Origin: DASYFG01 sp036498565
GTDB lineage: Bacteria; Bacillota; Bacilli; Lactobacillales; Lactobacillaceae
Assembly: GCA_036498565.1 (NCBI GenBank)
Contig: DASYFG010000004.1
Span: 124,001 to 188,000 of the forward strand
Length of the DNA stretch: 64,000 nucleotides
Direction of reading: 5' to 3'
Shown: one piece after another, positions 23,697-32,604 of the stretch
Layout of the letters: the number at the start of each line of letters is the position of its first letter
Position numbering within the stretch: the stretch's first letter is position 1
Position numbers and translations under genes: made by a program
Notes under the pieces: model-generated
Told to the model about the DNA's origin: nothing
What the model saw: the letters and a program-made list of their open reading frames with translations, nothing else
Database searches by the model: none

Positions 23697-25373
23697 ATGT
23701 TAGAACAACTGTTAATTGAAAATTTTGCCATCATTGAAAAAGTCGACTTGCGCTTTGAACGCGGTATGACGGTGTTGACGGGTGAAACGGGTGCGGGAAA
23801 ATCCATCATTATTGACGCGTTGTCGATGTTGACTGGCGCGCGTGCCAGCTCTGAAATGGTGCGTCACGGCGCGGATAAAGCGACGTTGCAAGCGGTTTTT
23901 GTGATTGGTGACAATCCGCGGTTGCGCGGGATTTTGGCGGATAATGGCATTGATTTGTCCGATGATGAATTGATTATTTTCCGTGAAATGACGCCGAGCG
24001 GGCGCAGCAGCATTCGCGTCAACGGCGTGTTGGTGAATTTGAAAACGTTGGCGTTGATTGGGCGTTATTTGGTTGATATTCAAGGCCAGCACGACATGCA
24101 ACAATTGCTCAACGCGGATGAACATTTGGTGTTGTTGGACAATTTTGGTGATGATGAGTTAGCGGAAAAAAAGGCCGCGTATCACGACATTTATCAAAAA
24201 TACACGCAATTAGTCGCACGATTACGCCGCATTCAAACGCAAAAACAAGACGTCGCGCAAAAGTTGGATTTGTTAACGTTCCAGCGCGATGAATTACAAA
24301 ATGCGGCGCTCAAGCCAAACGAAGAAGACGAGCTATTAGAAGCGCGCAGCAAACTCAGCAATTTCAAAAAAATTGCGGATCGTCTGCGTGCAGCTGAAAG
24401 TCGTTTAAATGACGCGGGTGGCGCGATTGATGTGCTGGCTGAAACGATGCAATTGCTCAATGACATTGCCGCTTATGATGACAATTACGCCACGTTAGCG
24501 CAAAATATTGCCGAAAGTTATTACACGGCCCAAGAAGTTGGCCGGGATTTGACGGTGGAGCAAGGCGCTTTGACTTATGACGAAGCGGAATTGGTCGCCA
24601 TTGATGACCGTTTGGCCTTGATTCACAGTTTGGAGCGCAAATACGGCGCCACTGTCGCCGATGTTTTGGCCTTTCAGACACAGGTGGAAGCTGATTTGGC
24701 GGTGTTTGAAGGTGATGACACGGCGATTGATAGTTTGTTGCACGAACGCGAACAGCTGGGACAACAGCTCAAAAATGCCGCCCAAGCCTTGCACGTTGCC
24801 CGCGATCAAGTGGCGCGGCAGTTGGCTGATGACGTCAATGGCCAACTGGCAGATTTGTTGATGACGGGGGCAAAATTTGACGTGCGCCTCACGCCAGCAC
24901 CGAAATTTTTGGCAAGTGGGCACGATCAAGCCGCCTTCTTTATTCAAACAAACGTCGGCGAAGGCATGGCACCGCTGGTCAAAATCGCCTCAGGTGGTGA
25001 AGCTGCGCGCGTGATGCTCGCGCTCAAAACGACGTTTGCGACGAGCCAGCAAATTATTTCAATCGTGTTTGACGAAGCAGACACGGGTGTTTCAGGGCGT
25101 GTCGCCCAAGCCATGGCTAAAAAAATGCGGACAATCAGCGCCAACTCGCAAGTTTTGGCGATTACGCATTTGCCACAAGTTGCCGCGCACGCCGACCATC
25201 ATTTCTTCATTGAAAAACAAACGCTGGCTGGACGCACAACCACCACGGTTAAGCCGGTCACTGACACGCAACGCGCTGAAGCGATTGCGTTGATGTTATC
25301 CGGCGACACCGTCACACAAACGGCGTTAGAAAACGCACAAGCGCTCTTGGATGACGCGCACAAGGAGAATTAG
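23697..25373 (+). CDS. recN: DNA repair protein RecN
   Basis: This 558-residue SMC-like protein has Walker A TGETGAGKSIIIDAL near residue 31, a long central coiled coil, the signature ASGGEAARVMLALK and Walker B VFDEADTGVSG near the C-terminus. RecN tethers DNA ends in double-strand break repair. Length is normal. It starts 4 nt after argR, and cdd follows after 1 nt. I see no LexA box directly upstream; transcription probably reads through from xseA. Confidence 0.96.
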   Translation: MLEQLLIENFAIIEKVDLRFERGMTVLTGETGAGKSIIIDALSMLTGARASSEMVRHGADKATLQAVFVIGDNPRLRGILADNGIDLSDDELIIFREMTPSGRSSIRVNGVLVNLKTLALIGRYLVDIQGQHDMQQLLNADEHLVLLDNFGDDELAEKKAAYHDIYQKYTQLVARLRRIQTQKQDVAQKLDLLTFQRDELQNAALKPNEEDELLEARSKLSNFKKIADRLRAAESRLNDAGGAIDVLAETMQLLNDIAAYDDNYATLAQNIAESYYTAQEVGRDLTVEQGALTYDEAELVAIDDRLALIHSLERKYGATVADVLAFQTQVEADLAVFEGDDTAIDSLLHEREQLGQQLKNAAQALHVARDQVARQLADDVNGQLADLLMTGAKFDVRLTPAPKFLASGHDQAAFFIQTNVGEGMAPLVKIASGGEAARVMLALKTTFATSQQIISIVFDEADTGVSGRVAQAMAKKMRTISANSQVLAITHLPQVAAHADHHFFIEKQTLAGRTTTTVKPVTDTQRAEAIALMLSGDTVTQTALENAQALLDDAHKEN

Positions 25374-25374
25374 C

Positions 25375-25770
25375 ATGACGCATGCACCGCAAAATTTACA
25401 CGATGTGGCCGTCGCGGCTTTAGATGACGCTTACGTGCCTTATTCACATTTCCCAGTCGGCGCTGCTTTGGCAAGTGCTGATGGTGAAATTTTCAAAGGT
25501 ATCAACATTGAAAACGTGTCGTATGGTTTGACAAACTGTGCAGAACGGACGGCAATTTTTACCGCCATTGCGGCTGGCAAACGTGATTTTGCTGGCTTAG
25601 TCATTGCCGGACGCACCAAAGAACCAATTGCCCCGTGTGGCGCTTGTCGGCAGGTGATGGTGGAATTTTTCCAACCTGATATGCCAATTTGGTTGATTAA
25701 CGATCAAGGTGCTTCGATTAAAACCAACATCGGCGAATTGATGCCGGGCGCGTTTAACAGCTTGAATTAA
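25375..25770 (+). CDS. cdd: Cytidine deaminase
   Basis: Deaminates cytidine and deoxycytidine to uridines in pyrimidine salvage. The 131-residue tetrameric-type enzyme has NCAER (Cys55, Glu57) and PCGACR (Cys88, Cys91), three zinc ligands and the catalytic Glu. These three Cys are the largest group in any protein here and are chemically required. ATG 25375 with AAGGAGAATTAG upstream is preferred over an earlier in-frame start within recN. Confidence 0.96.
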   Translation: MTHAPQNLHDVAVAALDDAYVPYSHFPVGAALASADGEIFKGINIENVSYGLTNCAERTAIFTAIAAGKRDFAGLVIAGRTKEPIAPCGACRQVMVEFFQPDMPIWLINDQGASIKTNIGELMPGAFNSLN

Positions 25771-25783
25771 TTAGGTGTTCAAG

Positions 25784-25812
25784 TTGCACCACAGCGCGCT
25801 TTGTGGTATACT
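25784..25812 (+). promoter_or_regulatory. Promoter of the rimP-nusA-infB operon
   Basis: TTGCAC (25784-25789), a 17-bp spacer ending TGG, and TATACT (25807-25812). Confidence 0.7.
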
Positions 25813-25837
25813 TTAGTAGTAAATTTACCAATTTGTA

Positions 25838-25868
25838 AATGAGCGGGTCAGCAGGCCGGCTCATTTTT
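25838..25868 (+). promoter_or_regulatory. Leader hairpin / attenuator upstream of rimP
   Basis: TGAGCGGGTCAGCAGGCCGGCTCA forms a stem (TGAGC with GCTCA plus inner G-C pairs) followed by six T residues, between promoter and rimP. It looks like an intrinsic terminator within the leader, suggesting attenuation, perhaps NusA-dependent feedback. NusA involvement is inference. Confidence 0.55.
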
Positions 25869-25907
25869 TATGAATTGGGACCAACACACAAGGGAGGTGA
25901 CTTGCAG

Positions 25908-26381
25908 ATGAATCGCGTAGAAACAACGATTACCGAGTTAATCACACCGTTGATTGACGCTGCGGATTTGCTTTTGTGGGACGTGAGTTTTGCAAAAGAA
26001 GGCGGCAGCAAAGTTTTGCGGATTTTGGTGGACAAGCCAAATCATGAATTCGTAACGATGCAAGATTTGACAGCGTTTACCAATGAAGTCAACGAATTGT
26101 TGGATACGGTTGACCCTGATCCAATTCCAGAGGCGTATATGCTAGACATTAGCTCGCCGGGGGCGGATCGCCCGTTGAACGAACTTTGGCAATATCAGTG
26201 GGCTGTAGAAGCCGACGAACCAATTTTGGTGTCATTATTTGCGCCAAAAGAAGGTGCCAAAAAGCATTTGGGTCGAATCCAAGATTTGACGGAAACTGGT
26301 TTGACGCTGGTAAATGATGAAGTCGCTTTGCCACTGACATTTACCGAAATCGCAAAAGCCAACCTTGCAGTGGAAATTTAA
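25908..26381 (+). CDS. rimP: Ribosome maturation factor RimP
   Basis: This 157-residue protein assists 30S assembly. Landmarks: LLLWDVSFAKEGGSKVLRILVDK, DPIPEAYMLDISSPGADRPL, and a C-terminal SH3-like domain with FTEIAKANLAVEI. ATG 25908 has AGGGAGGTGA upstream; a longer frame from 25839 would cover the leader hairpin. It begins the rimP-nusA-rnpM-ylxQ-infB-rbfA operon, here broken by a 207-bp repeat-rich spacer before nusA. Confidence 0.94.
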   Translation: MNRVETTITELITPLIDAADLLLWDVSFAKEGGSKVLRILVDKPNHEFVTMQDLTAFTNEVNELLDTVDPDPIPEAYMLDISSPGADRPLNELWQYQWAVEADEPILVSLFAPKEGAKKHLGRIQDLTETGLTLVNDEVALPLTFTEIAKANLAVEI

Positions 26382-26385
26382 TTAG

Positions 26386-26543
26386 AGTGTGAACGGCGGT
26401 TTCGGCGCAGCCGAAACGACAAGCGGCGCGTAAGGTGTTGACGCGTGAAATGCCAGCGGCATTTTGCGGGGCAATGACTTACGCTGTAGCTTTTCGAGCC
26501 GCAAACACGTTTCAATCAAAGTGTGAACGGCGGTTTCGGCGCA
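26386..26543 (+). repeat. Direct repeats and hairpins in the rimP-nusA spacer
   Basis: A 24-bp sequence beginning AGTGTGAACGG occurs at 26386-26409 and again at 26520-26543. The first copy continues into a perfect hairpin TTTCGGC-GCA-GCCGAAA (26400-26416). A related shorter copy lies between infB and rbfA (30902-30950). The spacer holds no ORF with a credible start. It interrupts an operon that is normally compact. Confidence 0.75.
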
Positions 26544-26588
26544 AGCCAAACCACCACGCACGTTTAAGAAAAAAACGAGGAAAAGCGC

Positions 26589-27686
26589 ATGAGTAAAGAA
26601 TTAGTTGCTGCACTTGATGCCTTGGAACAAGAAAAGGGTATCGCACGTGAAGTGATTGTTGGCGCATTGGAAGATGCGTTGGCAGCCGCTTACAAAAAGC
26701 AATTTACGGACGCCCAAAACGTTGAAGTGACTTTCGACGAAAAGAAGGGTAAGCCAATTGTTAAACAAGTCAAAATCGTCGTTGACGCCGAAGACTTTGA
26801 AGATGACAACACGGAAATCCTTTTGGAAGACGCGTTGGCCATCAACCGTGCTTACGAAATCGGTGATGAAATTCGTTTTGACATCACGCCAGCGGACTTT
26901 GGTCGCACAGCGGCACAAATTGCCAAGCAAGTGATCATGCAAAAGTTGCGTGAAGCAGCCCGTTCAGCGATTTACGACAAATTCGTTGAATACGAAGACG
27001 AAATTGTCAGTGGTGTGGTTGAACGTCAAGACAGCCGTTTCTTGTATGTTACATTGTCTGACGGTCAAGAAGCTGTTTTGGGTGACAAAGACGTGATGCC
27101 AAACGAAACATATCGCATGAACGACCGCATCAAAGTTTTGGTGACGGAAGTACGCGATCAAGCCAAAGGCCCACAAATTTTTGTTTCACGTACGCACCCA
27201 AATTTGGTAAAGCGTTTGTTTGAACAAGAAGTGCCAGAAGTGTATGATGGTGTTGTTGAAATCATGTCGATTGCGCGTGAAGCTGGTGACCGTTCAAAGG
27301 TTGCCGTCCGCACATTGGACGAAAACTTGGACCCAGTTGGTTCGATGGTTGGCCAACGTGGAAGCCGTGTTAACGCCGTCGTGAGCGAATTGTCTGGTGA
27401 AAACATGGACATCGTCGAATGGGTTGAAGACGAAGCGCAATACATTGCCAACGCCTTGAATCCGTCTGAAGTTATTGACGTAATCTTTGACGGCAATGAC
27501 GAACGTAAAGTCACGGTTATCGTGCCTGATCACCAATTGTCTTTGGCCATTGGTAAGCGTGGGCAAAACGCGCGTTTGGCAGCCCGTTTGACAGGCTTTA
27601 AGATTGATATCAAATCTGAAAGCGAAGCTGCTAACATGGCAGCACCGGTAGTTGAAGTTGCTGAAAGTGACGTTGTCGCTGACTAA
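26589..27686 (+). CDS. nusA: Transcription termination/antitermination factor NusA
   Basis: This 365-residue protein has the NusA N-terminal RNAP-binding domain (about 1-130), an S1 domain (DEIVSGVVERQDSRFLYVTL), KH1 (LDPVGSMVGQRGSRVNAVVSEL) and KH2 (LAIGKRGQNARLAARLTG). There are no C-terminal acidic repeats, as usual in Firmicutes. GAGGAAAAGC precedes the ATG. It is followed by rnpM after 24 bp. Confidence 0.97.
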   Translation: MSKELVAALDALEQEKGIAREVIVGALEDALAAAYKKQFTDAQNVEVTFDEKKGKPIVKQVKIVVDAEDFEDDNTEILLEDALAINRAYEIGDEIRFDITPADFGRTAAQIAKQVIMQKLREAARSAIYDKFVEYEDEIVSGVVERQDSRFLYVTLSDGQEAVLGDKDVMPNETYRMNDRIKVLVTEVRDQAKGPQIFVSRTHPNLVKRLFEQEVPEVYDGVVEIMSIAREAGDRSKVAVRTLDENLDPVGSMVGQRGSRVNAVVSELSGENMDIVEWVEDEAQYIANALNPSEVIDVIFDGNDERKVTVIVPDHQLSLAIGKRGQNARLAARLTGFKIDIKSESEAANMAAPVVEVAESDVVAD

Positions 27687-27710
27687 AATTTTCAAAGGAG
27701 GACCCGCATT

Positions 27711-28016
27711 ATGGCCTTAAAACCCCGCAAAATTCCGATGCGAAAAGATATCGTAACCGGAGAAATGTTTCCAAAAAAAGAACTTGTCCGTGTTGTTAAA
27801 AGCAAAGAAGGCGAGATTAGCATTGATCCAACGGGCAAAAAAAATGGCCGCGGGGCCTATATTGGTTTGGACGTCACAATTGCACAAGCAGCTAAAACCA
27901 AGCGCACGTTGGATCGCGCGTTTGAGATGAAGGTGCCGGATGCCTTTTATGACGAACTGATTGCCTTTGTGGATCATCAACAAGCACGTAAGGAATTGTT
28001 CGGTGATGACAAATAA
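27711..28016 (+). CDS. rnpM: YlxR/RnpM family RNA-binding protein
   Basis: This 101-residue protein contains KPRKIPMRKDIVTGEMFPKKELVRVV and NGRGAYIGLD, the DUF448/YlxR signature. YlxR (RnpM) has been reported to bind and modulate RNase P RNA. Many homologues have a Cys after GRGAY; none here. AAAGGAGG precedes the ATG. It overlaps ylxQ by 11 bp. Confidence 0.93.
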   Translation: MALKPRKIPMRKDIVTGEMFPKKELVRVVKSKEGEISIDPTGKKNGRGAYIGLDVTIAQAAKTKRTLDRAFEMKVPDAFYDELIAFVDHQQARKELFGDDK

Positions 28017-28311
28017 ACAGCAAATTCTGAATTTGTTAGGTTTGGCCATGCGCGCCGGTAAATTGGTGTTAGGGACGGATTCTGTTTTGAGCGCGATTCG
28101 CGACCAAAAAGTGCAACTCGTCTTCTTTCCAAACGACGGTGGGCAAAGTCAAGCTAAAAAATTCCAAGACAAAGCGCGGACTTACGAAGTTCCTTTGGAC
28201 CAAAGTTTCACCCGCGATGAACTGAGTCAAGCAATCGGTGCTAACCGCGCAGCAATCGGCGTGGCAGACCGAGGGTTTGGCCGAAAGCTAAAAGCTTTAT
28301 TACAAGAATGA
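28006..28311 (+). CDS. L7Ae-family ribosomal protein YlxQ
   Basis: This 101-residue L7Ae/L30e-fold RNA-binding protein has NLLGLAMRAGKLVLGTDSVL at the N-terminus and VQLVFFPNDGG in the middle. It probably binds kink-turn RNA; the Bacillus homologue is non-essential. ATG 28006 lies within the rnpM 3' end. Confidence 0.9.
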   Translation: MTNKQQILNLLGLAMRAGKLVLGTDSVLSAIRDQKVQLVFFPNDGGQSQAKKFQDKARTYEVPLDQSFTRDELSQAIGANRAAIGVADRGFGRKLKALLQE

Positions 28312-28327
28312 AAAGGAGTGGCATTTA

Positions 28328-30901
28328 ATGGCAGAAGAGAAGAAAACATTTTCTAACTCAACCCGTCCGGCCCGCAAACAAGCGGCACCCGAACGTAAAG
28401 AATTGCCGGCGTCACAACGTCGACACGCGGCACAATTATCAGATCGTGCGCGTGAAGAAGGTGGGGCATCACGCCCAGCACCTCGTCGTAACAACACGAA
28501 CAATTCACAAGGACAAAACCGCCCGCAAAACGGCCAAGGTGCTAACGGTGGCCAACGTCGCCAAAACACAAATGGTAACGGTCCACGTAACAACGACAAC
28601 CGTCGCGGTGGTTCAGCTTTGAGCCCATCACAAGGTCGTCCAGCGGTTCGTGAAAAGCGCGACTGGTCAACAAAGCCGCGTGAAGGACAAGTGGATTACT
28701 CAAAGAAGCCAGATAATTCTTTGAAAGAATACCGTGAACAAAACGAACGCAAGCGTGAAGAACGTGCGCCACGTCCACAAGCTGATCGTCCACGTAACAA
28801 CGACAACCGTCGTTCAAACGATGCCCGTCCAGCCCAAGGACAAAACCGTCCCCAAAACGGTCAAGCAAGCACACGTCCAAACACAAATGCGCGCCCAGCT
28901 CAAAACACAGCTGCAACGCCAACACCAGCTACACAAGCAAACGCTGGCGCAGGTCGTTTTGGTGGCGCTTTGGCTTCAGGCAACAACTCAGCGCGTAACA
29001 ACAAGCGCCGCGACACGCCTTCTGGTAACGGTCAACAAACGCCTCGTCGTAACGACCGACCAAAGGGTTCAAAAAAGCAACAACGTATTGCAGCCAAGAA
29101 CCGTCCAGTCGCACCAGTTACGGAACGTAAGGAACAACCATTACCAGAAATTTTGGAATACCGCGTTGGTATGAACGTGCAAGACTTGTCAAAGTTGTTG
29201 CACCGTGACACAGCCGAAATTATCAAAAAGTTGTTCTTGTTGGGTATCATTACCAACCAAAATCAAAGTTTGGATGCAGATACCATCGAAATTTTGGCAG
29301 CGGATTACGGTATTGAAGCACAAGAAAAAGTCGAGGAAGATGTGGCCGACATCGACCGCTTCTTTGAAGACGATGATATCGATATGGCAAACGCAACGTC
29401 ACGTCCACCAGTTGTCACAATCATGGGACACGTCGATCACGGTAAGACAACATTGTTGGATTACTTGCGTAACACGAACGTGACTGAAGGCGAAGCCGGC
29501 GGTATTACGCAACACATCGGTGCTTACCAAGCGCGTTTGAATGACAAAATGATTACTTTCTTGGACACACCAGGACACGCGGCCTTTACAGAAATGCGTG
29601 CGCGTGGTGCGAACGTGACGGATATCACAATTTTGGTGGTGGCTGCCGATGACGGTGTCATGCCACAAACAAAAGAAGCGATTAGTCACGCCAAAGCCGC
29701 GGGCACACCAATCATCGTGGCTGTTAACAAGATTGACAAGCCAGGTGCGAACCCTGAAACAGTTATCAACCAATTGATGGAATACGAATTGATTCCAGAA
29801 GAATACGGTGGTGACACAATCTTTGTTAAGATTTCAGCTAAGTTTGGTCAAAACGTTGACGAATTGTTGGAAATGATTTTGTTGCAAGCCGATGTGCTTG
29901 AATTGAAGGCAGATCCAACAACTGTTGCGCGTGGAACAGTCATCGAAGCCCGTTTGGACAAGGGCCGTGGTTCTGTGGCAACTTTGTTGGTGCAACAAGG
30001 AACGTTGAAGGTTGGAGATCCAATCGTTGTTGGTAACACGTATGGTCGTGTGCGGACAATGACGGACAACCGTGGTCGTGATATTGAAGCTGCTACACCA
30101 GCTACCCCAGTCGAAATTACTGGTTTGCAAGAAGTACCACATGCTGGTGATCGTTTTGTTGTCATGGCAGATGAAAAGACAGCCCGTGCTGCTGGTGAAC
30201 AACGTGCAAAGCGTGCCCAAGAAGTAGTACGTAACTCAGGTTCTGTTGTTACATTAGACACGTTGTTTAACACAATGGCTGAAAAGCAAATGAAGTCTGT
30301 ACCGTTGATTGTTAAGGCGGATGTGCAAGGTTCAGCTGAAGCGTTGATTGGTTCATTTAAAAAGATTGATGTTGATGGTGTTAAGGTTGATATCATTCAC
30401 ACCGGTGTTGGTGCGATTAGTGAATCTGACGTGACTTTGGCGGAAGCTTCTGGTGCAATTGTGATTGGCTTTAACGTGCGTCCTACGCCAAATGCGAAGT
30501 CACAAGCTGACAGTCAAAATGTTGACATCCGTAACTACAACGTGATTTATAACGCCATTGATGACGTTGAAGCCGCGATGAAGGGACAATTGGACCCTGA
30601 ATACCGTGAAGTTGTGATTGGAAATGCCAAGGTAATTGAATTATTCAAGTTCTCTAAGGTTGGAACAATTGCTGGTTCATTTGCTGAAGAAGGTAAGATT
30701 ACCAATGATGCGAAGTTGCGTTTGATCCGTGACAACGTCGTGATTTACGACGGTGAAATGGGCTCATTGCAACGCGGTAAGGACCAAGTCAAGGAAGTTA
30801 AGGCTGGTTACGAATTCGGTATGACCATCAAGGGTTATAACGACGTCAAAGTCGGCGACATCATTGAAGCTTATATCATGGAATTGATTCCAGTTAAGTA
30901 A
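28328..30901 (+). CDS. infB: Translation initiation factor IF-2
   Basis: This 857-residue GTPase places initiator tRNA on the 30S subunit. About 250 N-terminal residues are low-complexity, rich in Asn, Arg, Gln and Pro with repeated RPRNNDNRR and GQNRPQNGQ blocks. Then come IF2N (LPEILEYRVGMNVQDLSKLL), the G domain (GHVDHGKTT, DTPGHAAF, NKIDKPG) and domains II-IV. No cysteine appears in 857 residues. AAAAGGAG precedes the ATG. The disordered N-terminus is longer and more Asn/Arg-rich than usual. Confidence 0.97.
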   Translation: MAEEKKTFSNSTRPARKQAAPERKELPASQRRHAAQLSDRAREEGGASRPAPRRNNTNNSQGQNRPQNGQGANGGQRRQNTNGNGPRNNDNRRGGSALSPSQGRPAVREKRDWSTKPREGQVDYSKKPDNSLKEYREQNERKREERAPRPQADRPRNNDNRRSNDARPAQGQNRPQNGQASTRPNTNARPAQNTAATPTPATQANAGAGRFGGALASGNNSARNNKRRDTPSGNGQQTPRRNDRPKGSKKQQRIAAKNRPVAPVTERKEQPLPEILEYRVGMNVQDLSKLLHRDTAEIIKKLFLLGIITNQNQSLDADTIEILAADYGIEAQEKVEEDVADIDRFFEDDDIDMANATSRPPVVTIMGHVDHGKTTLLDYLRNTNVTEGEAGGITQHIGAYQARLNDKMITFLDTPGHAAFTEMRARGANVTDITILVVAADDGVMPQTKEAISHAKAAGTPIIVAVNKIDKPGANPETVINQLMEYELIPEEYGGDTIFVKISAKFGQNVDELLEMILLQADVLELKADPTTVARGTVIEARLDKGRGSVATLLVQQGTLKVGDPIVVGNTYGRVRTMTDNRGRDIEAATPATPVEITGLQEVPHAGDRFVVMADEKTARAAGEQRAKRAQEVVRNSGSVVTLDTLFNTMAEKQMKSVPLIVKADVQGSAEALIGSFKKIDVDGVKVDIIHTGVGAISESDVTLAEASGAIVIGFNVRPTPNAKSQADSQNVDIRNYNVIYNAIDDVEAAMKGQLDPEYREVVIGNAKVIELFKFSKVGTIAGSFAEEGKITNDAKLRLIRDNVVIYDGEMGSLQRGKDQVKEVKAGYEFGMTIKGYNDVKVGDIIEAYIMELIPVK

Positions 30902-30950
30902 GAGTGCAAAGAACGTTCGGCGCAGCCGACGGGTGTAGCACGTTTCAAAA
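30902..30950 (+). repeat. Intergenic element between infB and rbfA
   Basis: AGAGTG followed by the hairpin TCGGC-GCA-GCCGA (30917-30929) and CACGTTTCAA, matching blocks of the rimP-nusA spacer in the same order. Confidence 0.6.
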
Positions 30951-30976
30951 GTAACCACCAAAGGGAGGAAAACCAC

Positions 30977-31327
30977 GTGGCAAATCAACAACGTACTGGG
31001 CGTTTGGCTCAGGAAATTCAACGTGACATCAGCGACATTTTGTTGAAACGTGTGCGTGATCCACGCATTGTCGATGTGACGATTACTGGCGTAGATGTGA
31101 CGGCGGATTTTTCTTACGCGACGGTCTACTTTTCAGTGCTTTCTGATTTGGCAAGCGTCAATCAAAAGGCGGAAGCAGGATTGGAAGCGGCAAAAGGCTT
31201 GATTCGTAAGGAATTAGGCAGTCGTTTGCAGATTTATAAAATTCCTGAATTGCGCTTTGTAAAAGACGAATCTGTTAAATACGGCAATCACATTGAAGAA
31301 TTACTACGCAATTTGAATAAAGATTAA
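30977..31327 (+). CDS. rbfA: Ribosome-binding factor A
   Basis: This 116-residue KH-like protein aids 16S rRNA 5'-end maturation in the cold. It starts with GTG at 30977, placed by GGGAGGAAAACCAC. RTGRLAQEIQRDISDILLKRVRDPRI is the family signature and LRFVKDESVKYGNHIEELL lies near the end. It is the last gene of the operon, followed by a strong terminator. Confidence 0.96.
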   Translation: MANQQRTGRLAQEIQRDISDILLKRVRDPRIVDVTITGVDVTADFSYATVYFSVLSDLASVNQKAEAGLEAAKGLIRKELGSRLQIYKIPELRFVKDESVKYGNHIEELLRNLNKD

Positions 31328-31330
31328 GTT

Positions 31331-31358
31331 AAAAAGACGTGTTCAGCACGTCTTTTTT
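31331..31358 (+). terminator. Terminator of the rimP-rbfA operon
   Basis: AAAAGACGTG-TTCAG-CACGTCTTTTTT. Confidence 0.92.
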
Positions 31359-31410
31359 GTTCGGAAATTTGCTATACTAAGAATAGTCTAATTTAGAAAT
31401 CGAGTATTTT

Positions 31411-32604
31411 ATGTCAAATTTTGTACAACCTTTAAACCCAGTCGTCACGCAAATGGCGGCTGACAAATTGTTAGATTTTCAATTGCAAGTGCGCGACATT
31501 CCTAATTTAGTGCGCTTGACGTTTGGTGAACCTGGCTTTGCCGTGGACGAACGTATCAAACAAGCGCTGTATGCAGCGGTGGAAGGCGATCGTTCACACT
31601 ATGCTGAAAGCCAAGGTGAATTGGCTTTGCGTAAGGCGGCCGTGGCTTACTTTAATCAGCACGCGAATTTAGCTTATGAAAATGAAGACAACGTGATTGT
31701 CACGTTGGGCGTCACCGAAGCGATTAACGTCGTTTTCCAGACGCTTTTGTCAGCCGGCGACGGTATTTTGGTACCGGAACCAGCTTATGGACCGTACTTC
31801 ATGTCAATTGACTTGGCGCGCGGCAAGCGTGTTGGCGTCGACACGACGGCTGACGGGTTCAAATTAACCCCAGCAGCGGTGGAAAAAGCTTTGACGCAGG
31901 CCGATGTGCCGGTGAAAGCGATTTTGATGAACTATCCAAACAACCCAACTGGCGTGACTTACACGCGTGATGAGTTGCAAGCGTTGGCAGAAGTGTTTGA
32001 AAAGCACAATATCTGGGTGATTTCGGATGAAATTTATTCAACGTTGACTTATGATTACGAACACGTGAGTTTGGCGGAATTGTTGCCACGTCAGACCGTG
32101 ATGATTAATGGCTTGAGTAAATCACATGCAATGACCGGTTATCGCATTGGCTTTATTTTGGGCGACAAAGCAGTGATTGATGAGATGCAAAAAGTGCATG
32201 GCGCATGGGATTTTGCCATTCCAACCTTTATTCAAGACGCGGCCACCGTGGCTTTGACGGAGGTGACCGAAGCGCCCGGTGAAATGCGTGATGCTTATCG
32301 CGCGCGTCGGGATCGCACGGTACCGCAGTTGTTGGCGGCCGGTTTTGATGTGGTCAATCCAGCTGGCGCCTTTTATTTGTTTGCCAAAATACCGGTTGAT
32401 TTGGGGAGCGATGGGGATGCCTTTGCGATGGATTTGGCCACAAATGGTGGTGTTGCGGTGATTCCGGGTTCTGGTTTTGCCGAAAGTGCGGCTGCTTATA
32501 TTCGAATTTCTTATGCGGCTGATGACGCCGATTTGGATGAAGGTGTGGCGCGCTTGGTGAAACGTGTTGCCGAATTACGCGCAGAAGGCGTGCGTTTTGA
32601 CTGA
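31411..32604 (+). CDS. PLP-dependent class I/II aminotransferase
   Basis: This 397-residue fold-type I aminotransferase has NYPNNPTGV and the PLP lysine in NGLSKSHAMTGYRIGF (about residue 234). The C-terminus carries AAAYIRISYA in place of the usual R-x-x-Phe. Its type is close to PatA/AraT proteins, which use aromatic amino acids or N-acetyl-diaminopimelate; the substrate cannot be fixed by eye. Its stop overlaps the truB ATG (TGATG). No cysteine. Confidence 0.86.
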   Translation: MSNFVQPLNPVVTQMAADKLLDFQLQVRDIPNLVRLTFGEPGFAVDERIKQALYAAVEGDRSHYAESQGELALRKAAVAYFNQHANLAYENEDNVIVTLGVTEAINVVFQTLLSAGDGILVPEPAYGPYFMSIDLARGKRVGVDTTADGFKLTPAAVEKALTQADVPVKAILMNYPNNPTGVTYTRDELQALAEVFEKHNIWVISDEIYSTLTYDYEHVSLAELLPRQTVMINGLSKSHAMTGYRIGFILGDKAVIDEMQKVHGAWDFAIPTFIQDAATVALTEVTEAPGEMRDAYRARRDRTVPQLLAAGFDVVNPAGAFYLFAKIPVDLGSDGDAFAMDLATNGGVAVIPGSGFAESAAAYIRISYAADDADLDEGVARLVKRVAELRAEGVRFD

